A stretch of 64,000 nucleotides of DNA from an uncultured Caulobacterales bacterium (GCA_903900155.1 CAIUMD010000062.1:1-64000); one strand, 5' to 3'; counted from the stretch's first letter, positions 53,063-61,870 are shown. A program made the numbers and translations. The notes: generated by a model from the sequence alone, not told the origin.

Positions 53063-53113
53063 CTAAATCGTACCGACACCGCCGAGAGCGGGTCGCCTGA
53101 AGGGGGCTTGAGT

Positions 53114-55468
53114 ATGAAGACGTCCATCTGGCTGGCTTCGAGCGCGCTGTGCCTGGTCATGGCCGCGCCGGCCATGGCGCAAACGACTGCGCCGACCACC
53201 GAAACGGTCGACGAGGTGGTGGTCACCGCCGAGCGCTTCGGCTCGGGCCTGACCCGCGCCACGTTCACCCTCGGGGCCGAGGACATCCAGGAGCGTCCGC
53301 TGGGCGCCGAGATCACCCAGGCCCTGGTCAAGGTCCCGGGCGTGCAGGTCTCCACCGGCGATACGCGCGGCGGCAGCTTCTCGTTCGAGATCTACATGCG
53401 TGGCCTGTCGGACGAGCAGATCGGCCTGACCCTGGACGGCATCCCCACGGGCGACAGCCGCTTCAACGGCGGCTCGCCGCCGCAGCGCTTCATCGAGAGC
53501 AGCAACGTCGGCAAGATCACCGTCTCGCAGAGCGCCGGCGACATCGGCGCGCCGTCGCGCTTCGCTCTGGGCGGCTTCATCGACTTCGTCACCGACGCCC
53601 CGCGTAAGGACTTCGGCGCCACGGTCGAGGCCGGCGTCGGCTCGTTCGACTTCCGCCGCATCTATGGCCGCATCGACAGCGGCGAGATCGCGCCGGGCCT
53701 GTCGGGTTATTTCACCTATTCCCGCCAGGAGAACGACGTCTGGGCCGGCCGCAACAGCCGGGGTTCGAAGCGCGACCACTACGAACTGAAGGTCGTCAAG
53801 GACTTCGACAACGGCTCGTTCCTGAAGGGCCGGGTCTCGTACAACGACCAGACCGACAACGACTTCAACATCGTCACCAAGGGCGAGTTCGAGGCCGCGC
53901 CGCGCAGCGACCGCGCCCTGGACGCCCTCACCGGCATCCCGGCCAAGGACATCGACTTCGGCGGGGCCCTGGGCGGCTGGCGCAAGGACTGGCTGGCCTA
54001 TGCCAACAGCCACTTCGTGATCAGCGACACGGTCAGCATCGACGTCAATCCGTACTACCAGAACCTGAAGGGCGAGTCGTTCCGCTACCAGGACCGCCAA
54101 CGGGTGCTGACCGGCGGCGATCCGCGCGCGGTGACCGGCTACAACGCCAATGGCGGGGCGGTGCGTCCGACCCTGACCACGATCCGCAACAGCAACGTCG
54201 TCGGCGGCCCGGCCGACATGCGGGTCACGCCGCGTGACCGCGATCGCTACGGCGTCACCGGCGAGCTGAAGGCCCGGGTCGGCAACCACGCCCTGCGCTT
54301 CGGCGGCTGGTGGGAAGGCGGCGCCTCCACCGAGCGCCGCAACTTCTACCCGATCATCAACTCGGCCCAGAGCATCGCTTATGATCGCTCCAAGCTGAAC
54401 TATGTCGAGTACGAACGCAGCGCCTCGGTCGAGACGACCATGCTGTACGCCCAGGACGAGTTCCGGGCCTTCGACGACAAGCTGAAGGTCGACCTCGGCG
54501 TCACCTGGTACAACGTGAAGTACGACGCCAAGTCGCCGCTGGAGTACAAGGCCAACGTCAAGTTCTCGCAGCACTCGGACATCAATCCCAAGCTCGGCGC
54601 GACCTACCAGCTGGCCGACGCCTGGGAACTGTTCGGCGGCTACGCCAAGAACTTCGCCGGCATCCCGGAAGACGCCTTCCTGGGCTCGACGGCGGTGATC
54701 AATCCGAACGACCTGACCCCGGTCGCGACCGAGAACGTCGACCTGGGCCTGCGCTATGTGAAGCCGAACATGGCCTTCTCGATCCAGGCCTATGACGTCA
54801 GCTTGAAGAACAATGTCGGGATCGTGCCGCGCGATCCGACCGCGACCCTGGACCCGCAGGAGGTCGTGCGCGGCAACGTCGCGACCAAGGCGGTCAACAT
54901 CGCGGGCGTCAAGACCCAGGGCGTGGAACTGACCGGCTACTACGACTTCGGCGTGGTCGACCTCTACGGCTCGTACTCGCGTCAGGACGCCAAGCACGAC
55001 AATCCGGCGGTCGGCGGCGACGCCCGCAAGGCCCTGGCCTCGGTGGCGGTGATCGGCGGGGCCGGTGTGCGCGACATCCCCAAGGACAGCTTCTTTGGCC
55101 AGATCGGCTGGAAGCCGCTGTCGGGCCTGAAGATCGACGCCAACGCTCGCTATGTCGGCAAGCGCGTCGGCGGCCACATCGTCGCCCCGACCACCTTCCA
55201 GGAACTGGGCGTCGAGATGCTGGACGCCTACACCCTGGTCGGGCTGACGGCGACCTATGACGTCAAGCGCGCCGGGGCGCCGGACCTGCGCTTCCAGTTC
55301 AACGTCGATAACCTGTTCGACGAGAAATATATCGGCGCGGTCAGCGGCTCGACGGCTACCCAGCCGGAGTTCGGCTACACCGCCGCGACCCCGAACGCCA
55401 AGACCCTGGACCGCTACTTCGTCGGCGCGCCGCGCACCTACACCTTCTCGGTGAAGGCGCGGTTCTAA
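53114..55468 (+). CDS. TonB-dependent receptor, probably for nucleosides
   Basis: A 784-residue receptor from the ATG at 53114 (GAAGGGGG upstream). Signal peptide at about 1-23 (APAMAQ), TonB-box-like VDEVVVTAERFGSGL, plug (LVKVPGVQVSTGDTRGG, IYMRGLSDEQIGLTLDGIP) and a barrel with an N-V-D-N-L-F-D-E-K-Y segment, ending TYTFSVKARF. It sits between the nucleoside transporter and the LacI gene, and carries the same operator, so nucleosides or nucleotide derivatives are the likely ligand. This is inferred from context, since receptor ligands cannot be read from sequence. Confidence 0.92.
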   Translation: MKTSIWLASSALCLVMAAPAMAQTTAPTTETVDEVVVTAERFGSGLTRATFTLGAEDIQERPLGAEITQALVKVPGVQVSTGDTRGGSFSFEIYMRGLSDEQIGLTLDGIPTGDSRFNGGSPPQRFIESSNVGKITVSQSAGDIGAPSRFALGGFIDFVTDAPRKDFGATVEAGVGSFDFRRIYGRIDSGEIAPGLSGYFTYSRQENDVWAGRNSRGSKRDHYELKVVKDFDNGSFLKGRVSYNDQTDNDFNIVTKGEFEAAPRSDRALDALTGIPAKDIDFGGALGGWRKDWLAYANSHFVISDTVSIDVNPYYQNLKGESFRYQDRQRVLTGGDPRAVTGYNANGGAVRPTLTTIRNSNVVGGPADMRVTPRDRDRYGVTGELKARVGNHALRFGGWWEGGASTERRNFYPIINSAQSIAYDRSKLNYVEYERSASVETTMLYAQDEFRAFDDKLKVDLGVTWYNVKYDAKSPLEYKANVKFSQHSDINPKLGATYQLADAWELFGGYAKNFAGIPEDAFLGSTAVINPNDLTPVATENVDLGLRYVKPNMAFSIQAYDVSLKNNVGIVPRDPTATLDPQEVVRGNVATKAVNIAGVKTQGVELTGYYDFGVVDLYGSYSRQDAKHDNPAVGGDARKALASVAVIGGAGVRDIPKDSFFGQIGWKPLSGLKIDANARYVGKRVGGHIVAPTTFQELGVEMLDAYTLVGLTATYDVKRAGAPDLRFQFNVDNLFDEKYIGAVSGSTATQPEFGYTAATPNAKTLDRYFVGAPRTYTFSVKARF

Positions 55469-55514
55469 CCCGAGAGTCCGAGGCGTCTTCTCCCCTTGTT
55501 AGGCGCCTTTGGAA

Positions 55515-55540
55515 GGGGCGGGTCCCGCGGGATCCGCCCC
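55515..55540 (+). terminator. Strong hairpin after the nucleoside receptor gene
   Basis: GGGGCGGGTCC pairs with GGATCCGCCCC (one G-T pair) around a CGCG loop, 46 bp past the receptor stop and before the LacI operator. No T run follows. Confidence 0.45.
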
Positions 55541-55558
55541 GATCCTTGACGCTGCCCA

Positions 55559-55570
55559 TGAAAGGTTTCA
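55559..55570. promoter_or_regulatory. LacI-type operator, site 4 (autoregulation)
   Basis: TGAAAGGTTTCA differs from the three perfect sites only at one central base. It lies 31 bp before the LacI gene start, indicating autoregulation with lower affinity. Confidence 0.7.
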
Positions 55571-55601
55571 CGTCCTGGCTATCTCCCGACGGAATCCCCG
55601 C

Positions 55602-56603
55602 ATGGCCAAGAGCGAAGACCCGCCCCGCAGAGCGACCCTCAAGGAGGTCGCCAAGGCCGCCGGCGTGTCGCTGGCCAGCGCCTCCTACGCGATCAACGGC
55701 GCGGGCTCGGTGGGCGAGGCCACGCGCGAGCACATCCTCAAGGTGGCCGCCGAGCTAGGCTACCGGCCCAATCAGAGCGCCAAGGCGATGAAGACCGGCA
55801 AGACCGGGGCCATCGGGCTGATTCTGCCGGACCTGACCAACCCGTTCTTCCCGAGTTTGGCCCAGGTGGTGATCCAGGCGGCGCGGGTCCACGGCTACAG
55901 CGTCTTCCTGACCGACACCGAGGGCTCGGCCGAGGAGGAGCAGCGGGCGGTGAACCTCTTGGTCGACCATGGGGTCGACGGGGTGATCTGGTTCCCGATC
56001 GCCGACGACGGTCCGGTCGGCAAGCTGATCGAGGGCGTGCCGACCGTGGTGCTGGATCGCAACCTGCCGGGCTATGACGTCATCCAGGCCGACTATGCCG
56101 ACGGCGGACGGCTGGCGGCCGAGCACCTGCTGGCGGCGGGCCATGTGAACATCGGGGTGATCTCCGGCCCCCATGCCGCCTCCAGCGCCCGCCAGCGCGC
56201 CGAGGCCGCCATCGCCACGGTGCGCGAGCGCGGCAACCTGGTCTGGCACGTGCACAACGCCTATTCGCTGGACCTTGAGCCCGAGGTCGCCCAGGCGCTG
56301 GAGAGCCGCGCCGCCACGGCGGTGATCACCGGCGCCGACCTGATCGCCATCGGGGCCATGCGGCATATCCGCAGCCTGGGTCAGTCGGTGCCCGACGACG
56401 TCTCGGTGGTCGGCTTCGACGACATCCCCTGGGCCCAGTTGCATACCCCGGCCCTGACCACCATCGACATGCCGGTCGAGGACATGGCCGCCGCCGCCGT
56501 CGAGGCCCTGATCCGCCGGATGAGCGCTCGCGGGGAGCCGCGTCGACGGGTGGTGTTCAATGTCGAGCTGGTCTCGCGCGACAGCGTCCGCGTCCTGACG
56601 TGA
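55602..56603 (+). CDS. LacI-family transcriptional regulator of the nucleoside cluster
   Basis: A 333-residue repressor. The helix-turn-helix (TLKEVAKAAGVSLASASYAI) occupies about residues 12-31, with the hinge region (GYRPNQSAKAMKTGKTGAIG) after it. The periplasmic-binding-type ligand domain has LPDLTNPFFPSLAQVV, VVLDRNLPG and VSVVGFDDIPWAQLHTPALT. The perfect palindromes TGAAACGTTTCA at 50161, 52950 and 53051 and the variant at 55559 are its probable operators. A nucleoside or its breakdown product should act as inducer. It overlaps the following gene by 4 bp (GTGA). Confidence 0.94.
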   Translation: MAKSEDPPRRATLKEVAKAAGVSLASASYAINGAGSVGEATREHILKVAAELGYRPNQSAKAMKTGKTGAIGLILPDLTNPFFPSLAQVVIQAARVHGYSVFLTDTEGSAEEEQRAVNLLVDHGVDGVIWFPIADDGPVGKLIEGVPTVVLDRNLPGYDVIQADYADGGRLAAEHLLAAGHVNIGVISGPHAASSARQRAEAAIATVRERGNLVWHVHNAYSLDLEPEVAQALESRAATAVITGADLIAIGAMRHIRSLGQSVPDDVSVVGFDDIPWAQLHTPALTTIDMPVEDMAAAAVEALIRRMSARGEPRRRVVFNVELVSRDSVRVLT

Positions 56604-57538
56604 ACGGGCTGCTCGGCCTGGCCCTGGCGCTGAAGCTGCTGGCGAGCTTCGAGGTTCCTCCTGGGACGACCGTCGACGGGACGCCGTTCGGCGGCGTTTC
56701 CGGCATCGACTACGACCGGCGGACCGGCGAGTGGCTGATGATCTCCGACGACCGCTCGGACAAGGCGCGGTTCTTCGTCGGGCGGCTGGACGGCGAGGGC
56801 CTGCGGCTGACGCGACCGGTCCGGCTGCGGCCCGAGGCGGACGAGCGGCCGGACGCCGAGGCGCTGCGCATCGACCCACAGACCGGCGACCTGCTCTGGA
56901 CCACCGAAGGGGATCAGCCGAGCGGCTTCGATCCGGCCCTGCGCCGCATGGGCCGCGACGGCGCGGCGAAGGGAACGATCCCGACGCCGTTCAGCTTCAA
57001 GGATGGCGCGCGGCCGAACCTGACCTATGAGGGCCTGAGCTTTTCGCCCGACGGGCGCTGGCTGTGGCTGGCCATGGAGGCTCCGCGCGTCCAGGATGGT
57101 CCGGTTAGCACCGTTGCAGCCGGCGGACTGACGTGGATCACCAAGCTGGATCGTCAGGGCAAGGTCGCCGCCCAGTACGCCTACCGCCTGGACCCGATCC
57201 AGGCCGCGCCCGCCAAGCGCGGCGACAACGGCGTCAGCGAGATCCTGGCCCTGGACGCTCACCGCCTATTGGTGCTGGAGCGTTCCGGCGTCGAGGACGC
57301 GGCCGGGCGCTTTGTCTATCACTGCCGGCTCTATGTCGTGGACGTTCGCAAGCCGTTGCAGAAACGCCTAATGCTGAACTTCGACCGGCTGGCCGGCGTC
57401 CCGACGGCCAATCTCGAGGCCATGGCCTGGGGACCCGTACGCGACGGCCGGCGCACCCTGATGCTGATGTCGGACGACAATTTCGACCCGGCGGCGCCGA
57501 CCCGTGTCGTCGTGCTCAGGGTCTATCGCGCCCAGTAG
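56600..57538 (+). CDS. Esterase-like activity of phytase family protein
   Basis: A 312-residue protein with the phytase-like beta-propeller pattern: FGGVSGIDYDRRTGEWLMIS, DDRSDKARFF, PDAEALRIDPQTGDLLWTTE, LTYEGLSFSPDGRWLWLAME, GVSEILALDAHRLLVLERS and TANLEAMAWGP. The GTG start overlaps the LacI stop. The first 18 residues are hydrophobic (LLGLALALKLLASF) and could be a signal peptide. Family members are exported phosphoesterase-like proteins; a role in removing phosphate from nucleotides or phytate-like compounds would suit the cluster but is inferred. Confidence 0.85.
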   Translation: MNGLLGLALALKLLASFEVPPGTTVDGTPFGGVSGIDYDRRTGEWLMISDDRSDKARFFVGRLDGEGLRLTRPVRLRPEADERPDAEALRIDPQTGDLLWTTEGDQPSGFDPALRRMGRDGAAKGTIPTPFSFKDGARPNLTYEGLSFSPDGRWLWLAMEAPRVQDGPVSTVAAGGLTWITKLDRQGKVAAQYAYRLDPIQAAPAKRGDNGVSEILALDAHRLLVLERSGVEDAAGRFVYHCRLYVVDVRKPLQKRLMLNFDRLAGVPTANLEAMAWGPVRDGRRTLMLMSDDNFDPAAPTRVVVLRVYRAQ

Positions 57539-57606
57539 CGGTCGGCGTGGGCTTCCAGCCACGAGAACAGCGTCTGGCTCAGGCTCACCATGAAGTCGCG
57601 GATCAT
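57523..57606 (-). CDS. Possible 27-residue small protein
   Basis: An ATG at 57606 preceded by TTGAGGAGGTCCTC, an excellent ribosome site, opens a 27-codon frame: MIRDFMVSLSQTLFSW followed by LEAHADRYWAR. The product would be an amphipathic helix with a basic end. It overlaps the last 16 bp of the phytase-like gene on the other strand. No homology is known to me. The strong ribosome site and helix-like composition make it a credible small gene, perhaps a membrane-active peptide or a leader. Confidence 0.5.
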   Translation of the reverse strand: MIRDFMVSLSQTLFSWLEAHADRYWAR

Positions 57607-58048
57607 GAGGACCTCCTCAAGGTTCGCCTGATGATGGACCGGCCCGACGACCTAGCAACGCTCAGAAGCTTCGCGGCGGGCGTGAACGGCCATAGGCGCG
57701 CGATCCAGGCGCCGGCGCCTGGGGCGGCCTGCTTTTTCAGCAGTTGAGCGGTTTTCACGGCCAAGCCGCGCTGGCGCTTCGGTATTACGATTGTCTCATT
57801 CCGTAATATGACTCTCCACGATCCTTACCGATGTGGAGGCAGCCGCTACAGAGGCGTCGCCGGCCAGCGCCGAGTCCGGGCGTTCGCCGTTGTGCTCGGC
57901 CAGCTCGGCGCCCGGCAAATAGGCGCGCGGCGGCTAAAGCTTGCGTATCAGATCGACAGGTCGAACGCCGCCTGGGCCACGACCTTGCCATTGGGTGTCG
58001 GTCATAGCTCATCCGACGGCGCGCCGGATAATGGCAAGAGCCGACACG
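57607..58048. other. Gene-poor region with inverted repeat
   Basis: No convincing gene. At 57783-57808 TATTACG-N12-CGTAATA is a perfect inverted repeat that could bind a regulator. On the minus strand 57800-57935 reads as a codon-biased but unanchored stretch (RAYLPGAELAEHNGERPDS...), closed upstream by a stop, possibly a decayed gene end. The rest shows no structure. Confidence 0.4.
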
Positions 58049-58083
58049 AAAAGACCCCGGCGCGCTGGGGGAGCGCCGGGGTC
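58049..58083 (-). terminator. Rho-independent terminator after aceB
   Basis: On the minus strand GACCCCGGCGC pairs with GCGCCGGGGTC (11 bp) around a 9-base loop and is followed by TTTT. It lies about 50 bp past the malate synthase stop. Confidence 0.85.
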
Positions 58084-58132
58084 CTCAGGCGGATTGTTCT
58101 TGGTGTTGTAGTCTCGCCCTGCGCTCTCTCGG

Positions 58133-59710
58133 TCAGAGCAGTTCATAGGCTGGCAGGGTCAGGAATTCCTCCAGGCTGTCGGACAGCACCATGCGGGTGA
58201 AGAGCTCGGCGGCGCTCTCCAGGCGCGGCGAGGCGAATTCGCGGCGCAGGTCGGCCATCTCCTGGGTGAACAGGCTGATGAACAGCTCCGAGGTCAGCGC
58301 CCGGCCGTCGTCCAGCGCGGCGGAGAGGCGGATCCATTGCCACAGCTGGGTGCGGCAAATCTCGGCCGTCGCGGCGTCTTCCATCAGGTTGTACAGCGGC
58401 ACAGCGCCCCGGCCTTCCAGCCAGGCCTGGGTGTAGCGGACGCCGACGCGGATGTTCTCGCGAACCCCGGCCTCGGTGCGCACGCCTTCATGCAGTTCCA
58501 GCATCTGGGCGGCGGTGATGGCGAGGTCGTCCAGCGTCTTGTCGCGCTGGTTGGCGGTCGGCATCAGGCGGTCGAAGACCTCCATGGCCACCGGCACCAG
58601 GTCGGGGTGGGCGACCCAGGTGCCGTCGTGGCCGGCGCCGGCCTCGCGCTCCTTGTCGGCCTTGACCTTGGCGAAGGCGGCCTGGTTGGCGGCGTCGTCG
58701 CCCCTGACCGGGATCTGGGCCGCCATGCCGCCCATGGCGAAGGCGCCCCGGCGGTGGCAGGTCTGGATCAGCTTCAGCGAATAGGCGCCCAGGAACGCCT
58801 TGCCCATGACCATGGCCGAGCGGTCGGGAGTCAGGAAGGCGGGGTTGCGGCCCAGGCGCTTGATGAACGAGAAAATGTAGTCCCAGCGGCCGCAGTTCAG
58901 GCCGACGATGTGGTCCTTCAGCTCGAACAGGATCTCGTCCATCTCGAAGGCGGCCGGGATGGTCTCGATCAGCACCGTGGCCTTGATCGTCCCGACCGGC
59001 AGGCCGAGGGCCTCCTGGGCACGGACGAAGACGTCGTTCCAGAGTCTGGCTTCGAGGTGGCTCTCCAGCTTCGGCAGATAGAAGTACGGACCCGAACCCT
59101 GCTCCAGCGTCGCCTTGGCATTGTGGAAGGCGTAGAGGCCGAAATCAAACAGCGCCCCGGCCACGGCCTGGCCGTCGACCTCCATATGGCGCTCCATCAG
59201 GTGCCAGCCGCGGGGGCGGATCTTCAGCACCGCCGGCGTCGGGCCCATGGCGTAGGACTTGCCGGATTTGGGATCGACGTGGATCAGTTCGCCTTGCCAG
59301 CGGTCCTTCAGATTGACCTGGCCCTCGATGACGTTGGCCCAGGTGGGGGCGGTGGCGTCCTCGAAGTCGGCCATGAACACCTTGGCCCCGCAGTTCAGGG
59401 CGTTGATGATCATCTTGCGGTCGACCGGGCCGGTGATCTCGACGCGGCGGTCCAAGAGGTCGGCGGGGACCGGGGCGACGCTCCAGTCGGCGGCGCGGAC
59501 GTGGGCGGTTTCGGCCAGGAAGTCTGGCAGCTCGCCGGCGTTGAACTTGGCCTGCCGCGCGTCGCGGGCGGCCAGCAGCTCGCGACGGCGAGCGTCGAAG
59601 CGGCGGTGCAGGTCGGCTACGAAGTCGAGCGCTTCCGGGGTGAGTACTTCCGCAGCGCGGCCTTCGACCGGACCGGTGACCTGGATGTTGGCGGCGATGT
59701 CGAGCGGCAT
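58133..59710 (-). CDS. aceB: Malate synthase A
   Basis: A 525-residue enzyme condensing glyoxylate and acetyl-CoA to malate, the second step of the glyoxylate shunt. Recognisable blocks are EITGPVDRKMIINALNCGAK, FMADFEDATAPTWAN, VEIDGQ-like MEVDGQAVAGALFDFGLYAF, LIETIPAAFEMDEILFELKD, GLNCGRWDYIFSFIK and the C-terminal GRGAVPLYNLMEDAATAEI. The length fits malate synthase A (about 530). It is downstream of aceA, separated by a small gene and a REPIN-like repeat (59740-59853). The terminator at 58049 closes the unit. Confidence 0.97.
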   Translation of the reverse strand: MPLDIAANIQVTGPVEGRAAEVLTPEALDFVADLHRRFDARRRELLAARDARQAKFNAGELPDFLAETAHVRAADWSVAPVPADLLDRRVEITGPVDRKMIINALNCGAKVFMADFEDATAPTWANVIEGQVNLKDRWQGELIHVDPKSGKSYAMGPTPAVLKIRPRGWHLMERHMEVDGQAVAGALFDFGLYAFHNAKATLEQGSGPYFYLPKLESHLEARLWNDVFVRAQEALGLPVGTIKATVLIETIPAAFEMDEILFELKDHIVGLNCGRWDYIFSFIKRLGRNPAFLTPDRSAMVMGKAFLGAYSLKLIQTCHRRGAFAMGGMAAQIPVRGDDAANQAAFAKVKADKEREAGAGHDGTWVAHPDLVPVAMEVFDRLMPTANQRDKTLDDLAITAAQMLELHEGVRTEAGVRENIRVGVRYTQAWLEGRGAVPLYNLMEDAATAEICRTQLWQWIRLSAALDDGRALTSELFISLFTQEMADLRREFASPRLESAAELFTRMVLSDSLEEFLTLPAYELL

Positions 59711-59739
59711 GGGAAGCTTTCCGTGGGTCCAAAACCTCG

Positions 59740-59853
59740 CCCTTCGACAGGCTCAGGGTGAGGTTTCTACTGAGGCGTTTGTGCGGGGAATTCTGACTGC
59801 AAGCAACGGAGTTGGGGCGCCCGCAATGGTCCTCATCCTGAGCTTGTCGAAGG
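59740..59853. repeat. REPIN-like inverted repeat pair
   Basis: CCCTTCGACAGGCTCAGGGT (continuing GAGG, 59740-59763) and its inverted partner CCTCATCCTGAGCTTGTCGA (continuing AGG, 59831-59853) face each other across 67 bp. The CTTCGACAAGCTCAGGATGAG unit is a familiar dispersed palindrome in alphaproteobacterial genomes. It sits between aceB and the small gene and could form a large mRNA stem. Confidence 0.85.
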
Positions 59854-59881
59854 ACGAGGACCACGCAAGGCGTCGGACGTT

Positions 59882-60112
59882 CTAGGCGCTCTTGTCGGCG
59901 CTGTTGCGGACGGTCGGGACGATCTGGTCGCCCCAGTTACCCGTTCCGTCATGGTGGCGCGAGGTGCGCACCAGTTCCACCGAATAGCCGGCGGCGATGG
60001 CGCGCTGCACGGCGTCGTTGAGACGGTGGGCGGCCTCGGCCACCCGGTCCACCGCGCGCTTCTGGGCGTCGGTGTCCGGCATGGCGGCGGGGGCGAATGG
60101 CGTAACGCTCAT
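59882..60112 (-). CDS. Small conserved-looking protein between aceA and aceB
   Basis: A 76-residue cytoplasmic protein with a helical first half (DAQKRAVDRVAEAAHRLNDA, VQRAIAAGY) and a polar tail (VELVRTSRHHDGTGNWGDQI). A clear ribosome site (GGAGAAA) precedes the ATG and it begins 11 bp after the aceA stop, so it is cotranscribed with isocitrate lyase. I do not recognise a domain. A regulatory or accessory role for the shunt enzymes is possible. Confidence 0.8.
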   Translation of the reverse strand: MSVTPFAPAAMPDTDAQKRAVDRVAEAAHRLNDAVQRAIAAGYSVELVRTSRHHDGTGNWGDQIVPTVRNSADKSA

Positions 60113-60123
60113 GGCTTTCTCCT

Positions 60124-61743
60124 CTATTCAGCCGCGAACTGGTTCATGGTGTTAGCGTGGCCGCCGGCCTTCAGGGCGCGCTCGCCGGCGACCATCTCCT
60201 TGAAGGTGTCGCCCAGGTCCGAGCCGACCTCGTGCTGGTGCTTCACCGCCGACACGCCGCGGCGGATTTCCTCGCGCTGCACCGTGTTGACATAGGCCTG
60301 CATCCGCTCCTCGCCGAAGTAGCCGCGCGACAGCTCGTCGACGCTCTTGGCGGTCAGGTGGAAGGTCGGCAGGGTGATCAGGTTGTGGAACACCCCGGCG
60401 CGGGCGGCGATGTCGACCTGGAAGCGGGCCAGGCGCTCGTCGGCCTCGCGGCCCAGGTCGCTCTTGTCGTACTCGGCCGACATCAAGCTGTTGCCTTCCG
60501 GGTAGCTGTCCTTGTGGATCTTGCCCTCGGCGATCCACTGGTCGCGGACCTGCTTGCGCAGATTGAGCGTCCAGTTGAACGACGGCGAGTTGTTGTAGGT
60601 CAGCTTGGCGTTCGGCACGACCTTGCGGATCTCGGCCACCATCGAGGCGATCTCGTCGACGTTCGGGGTGTCGGTCTCGATCCACAGCAGGTCGGCGCCG
60701 CCTTGGGTCAGGTTGGCGATGCAGTCCTCGATGACGCGTTGGCGGCCGGTGCCGTCCTGGAAGGCGAACAGGCCGTTGGGCATGCGCACCGGTTTCACGA
60801 ACGCGCCGTCCTTCATGATCGCCAGCTCGCCGTCCTTCAGCGGATTTTCCGGCGTGATGGCCTCGGTCTTCAGCCACTTGATGTAGTCGGCGGCCAGGTC
60901 GCCCTCGCCGGCGCTGACCGGGATTTTCTGGGTCAGGCCCGCGCCCAGGCTGTCGGTGCGGGCGACGATGACGCCCTCGTCGACGCCCAGCTCCTCGAAG
61001 GCCAGGCGGCAGGCGCGCAGCTTCTCGATGAAGTCCTCGCGCGGCACGGTGACCTTGCCGTCCTGGTGGCCGCATTGCTTGGCGTCCGACACCTGGTTCT
61101 CGATCTGCAGGCAGCAGGCGCCGGCCTTGATCATCTCCTTGGCCAGCAGATAGGTCGCGTGCTCGTTGCCGAAGCCGGCGTCGATGTCGGCGATGATCGG
61201 CACCACGTGGGTCTCGAAGTTGTCGATGGCCTTGATCGCGGCCTGCTCGGCGACCTGGTCGCCGGCGGTGCGGGCCGCGCGCAGGGTCTTGAAGAGGTCG
61301 TTGATGGCGACTTCATCGGCCTGGCGCAGCGAGACATAGATCTCCTCGATCAAATCAACGACCGAGGTCTTCTCGTGCATCGACTGGTCGGGCAGATGGC
61401 CAAAGCGGTTGCGAAGACCGGCGACCATCCAGCCCGAGAGGTAGACATAGGCGCCCTTGGTCGTGCCGCGCAGGCGCTTGACCGACTTGATCATCTGCTG
61501 GGCGTGGAAGCCCGACCAGCAGCCCAGCGACTGGGTGAACTTGGAGCTGTCGGCGTCATAGGCGGCCATGTCGGCGCGCATGACCGGGGCCATGCCGCGG
61601 GCGATGTCCAGGTGGGTCGGGAAGGTATTCTGCAGCTTCAGCTGGATGATGTCGTCGATGTCGACGCCGCCCGGCGCCACGCCGTTCGGATAGCGCGCCA
61701 GAAGGGCGTCGCGGTGGTCGGCATAGGTCTTGCGCTGCGTCAT
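60124..61743 (-). CDS. aceA: Isocitrate lyase
   Basis: A 539-residue enzyme splitting isocitrate into succinate and glyoxylate, the first step of the glyoxylate shunt needed for growth on acetate or fatty acids. It has the GCWSGFHAQQMIKSVKRL start region, PIIADIDAGFGNEHATYLLA, the catalytic loop DAKQCGHQDGKVTVPRE (K-Q-C-G-H in place of the more common K-K-C-G-H), ARTDSLGAG, LLWIETDTPN and LTYNNSPSFNWTL. The length (about 530-540) fits the larger subgroup of isocitrate lyases with KQCGH. It is divergent from the ScfR-like regulator. Confidence 0.97.
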   Translation of the reverse strand: MTQRKTYADHRDALLARYPNGVAPGGVDIDDIIQLKLQNTFPTHLDIARGMAPVMRADMAAYDADSSKFTQSLGCWSGFHAQQMIKSVKRLRGTTKGAYVYLSGWMVAGLRNRFGHLPDQSMHEKTSVVDLIEEIYVSLRQADEVAINDLFKTLRAARTAGDQVAEQAAIKAIDNFETHVVPIIADIDAGFGNEHATYLLAKEMIKAGACCLQIENQVSDAKQCGHQDGKVTVPREDFIEKLRACRLAFEELGVDEGVIVARTDSLGAGLTQKIPVSAGEGDLAADYIKWLKTEAITPENPLKDGELAIMKDGAFVKPVRMPNGLFAFQDGTGRQRVIEDCIANLTQGGADLLWIETDTPNVDEIASMVAEIRKVVPNAKLTYNNSPSFNWTLNLRKQVRDQWIAEGKIHKDSYPEGNSLMSAEYDKSDLGREADERLARFQVDIAARAGVFHNLITLPTFHLTAKSVDELSRGYFGEERMQAYVNTVQREEIRRGVSAVKHQHEVGSDLGDTFKEMVAGERALKAGGHANTMNQFAAE

Positions 61744-61870
61744 CGTCGTTCGATCCCACTACGGGGCCCGAGGCGTTGCGCCTTTGCGGGCCAAGGAAAA
61801 CTGTTCGTGGGGAGCTAACGCTGCGCTGCGGGATGGGTCGAACCTATTGAAGGTGATTTGTCAAAGATCG

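Noticed and set aside
57785..58012. 75-codon minus-strand frame
   Set aside because: Arg/Cys-rich low-information translation. Another frame of the same stretch looks more coding-like, so this one is a shadow.
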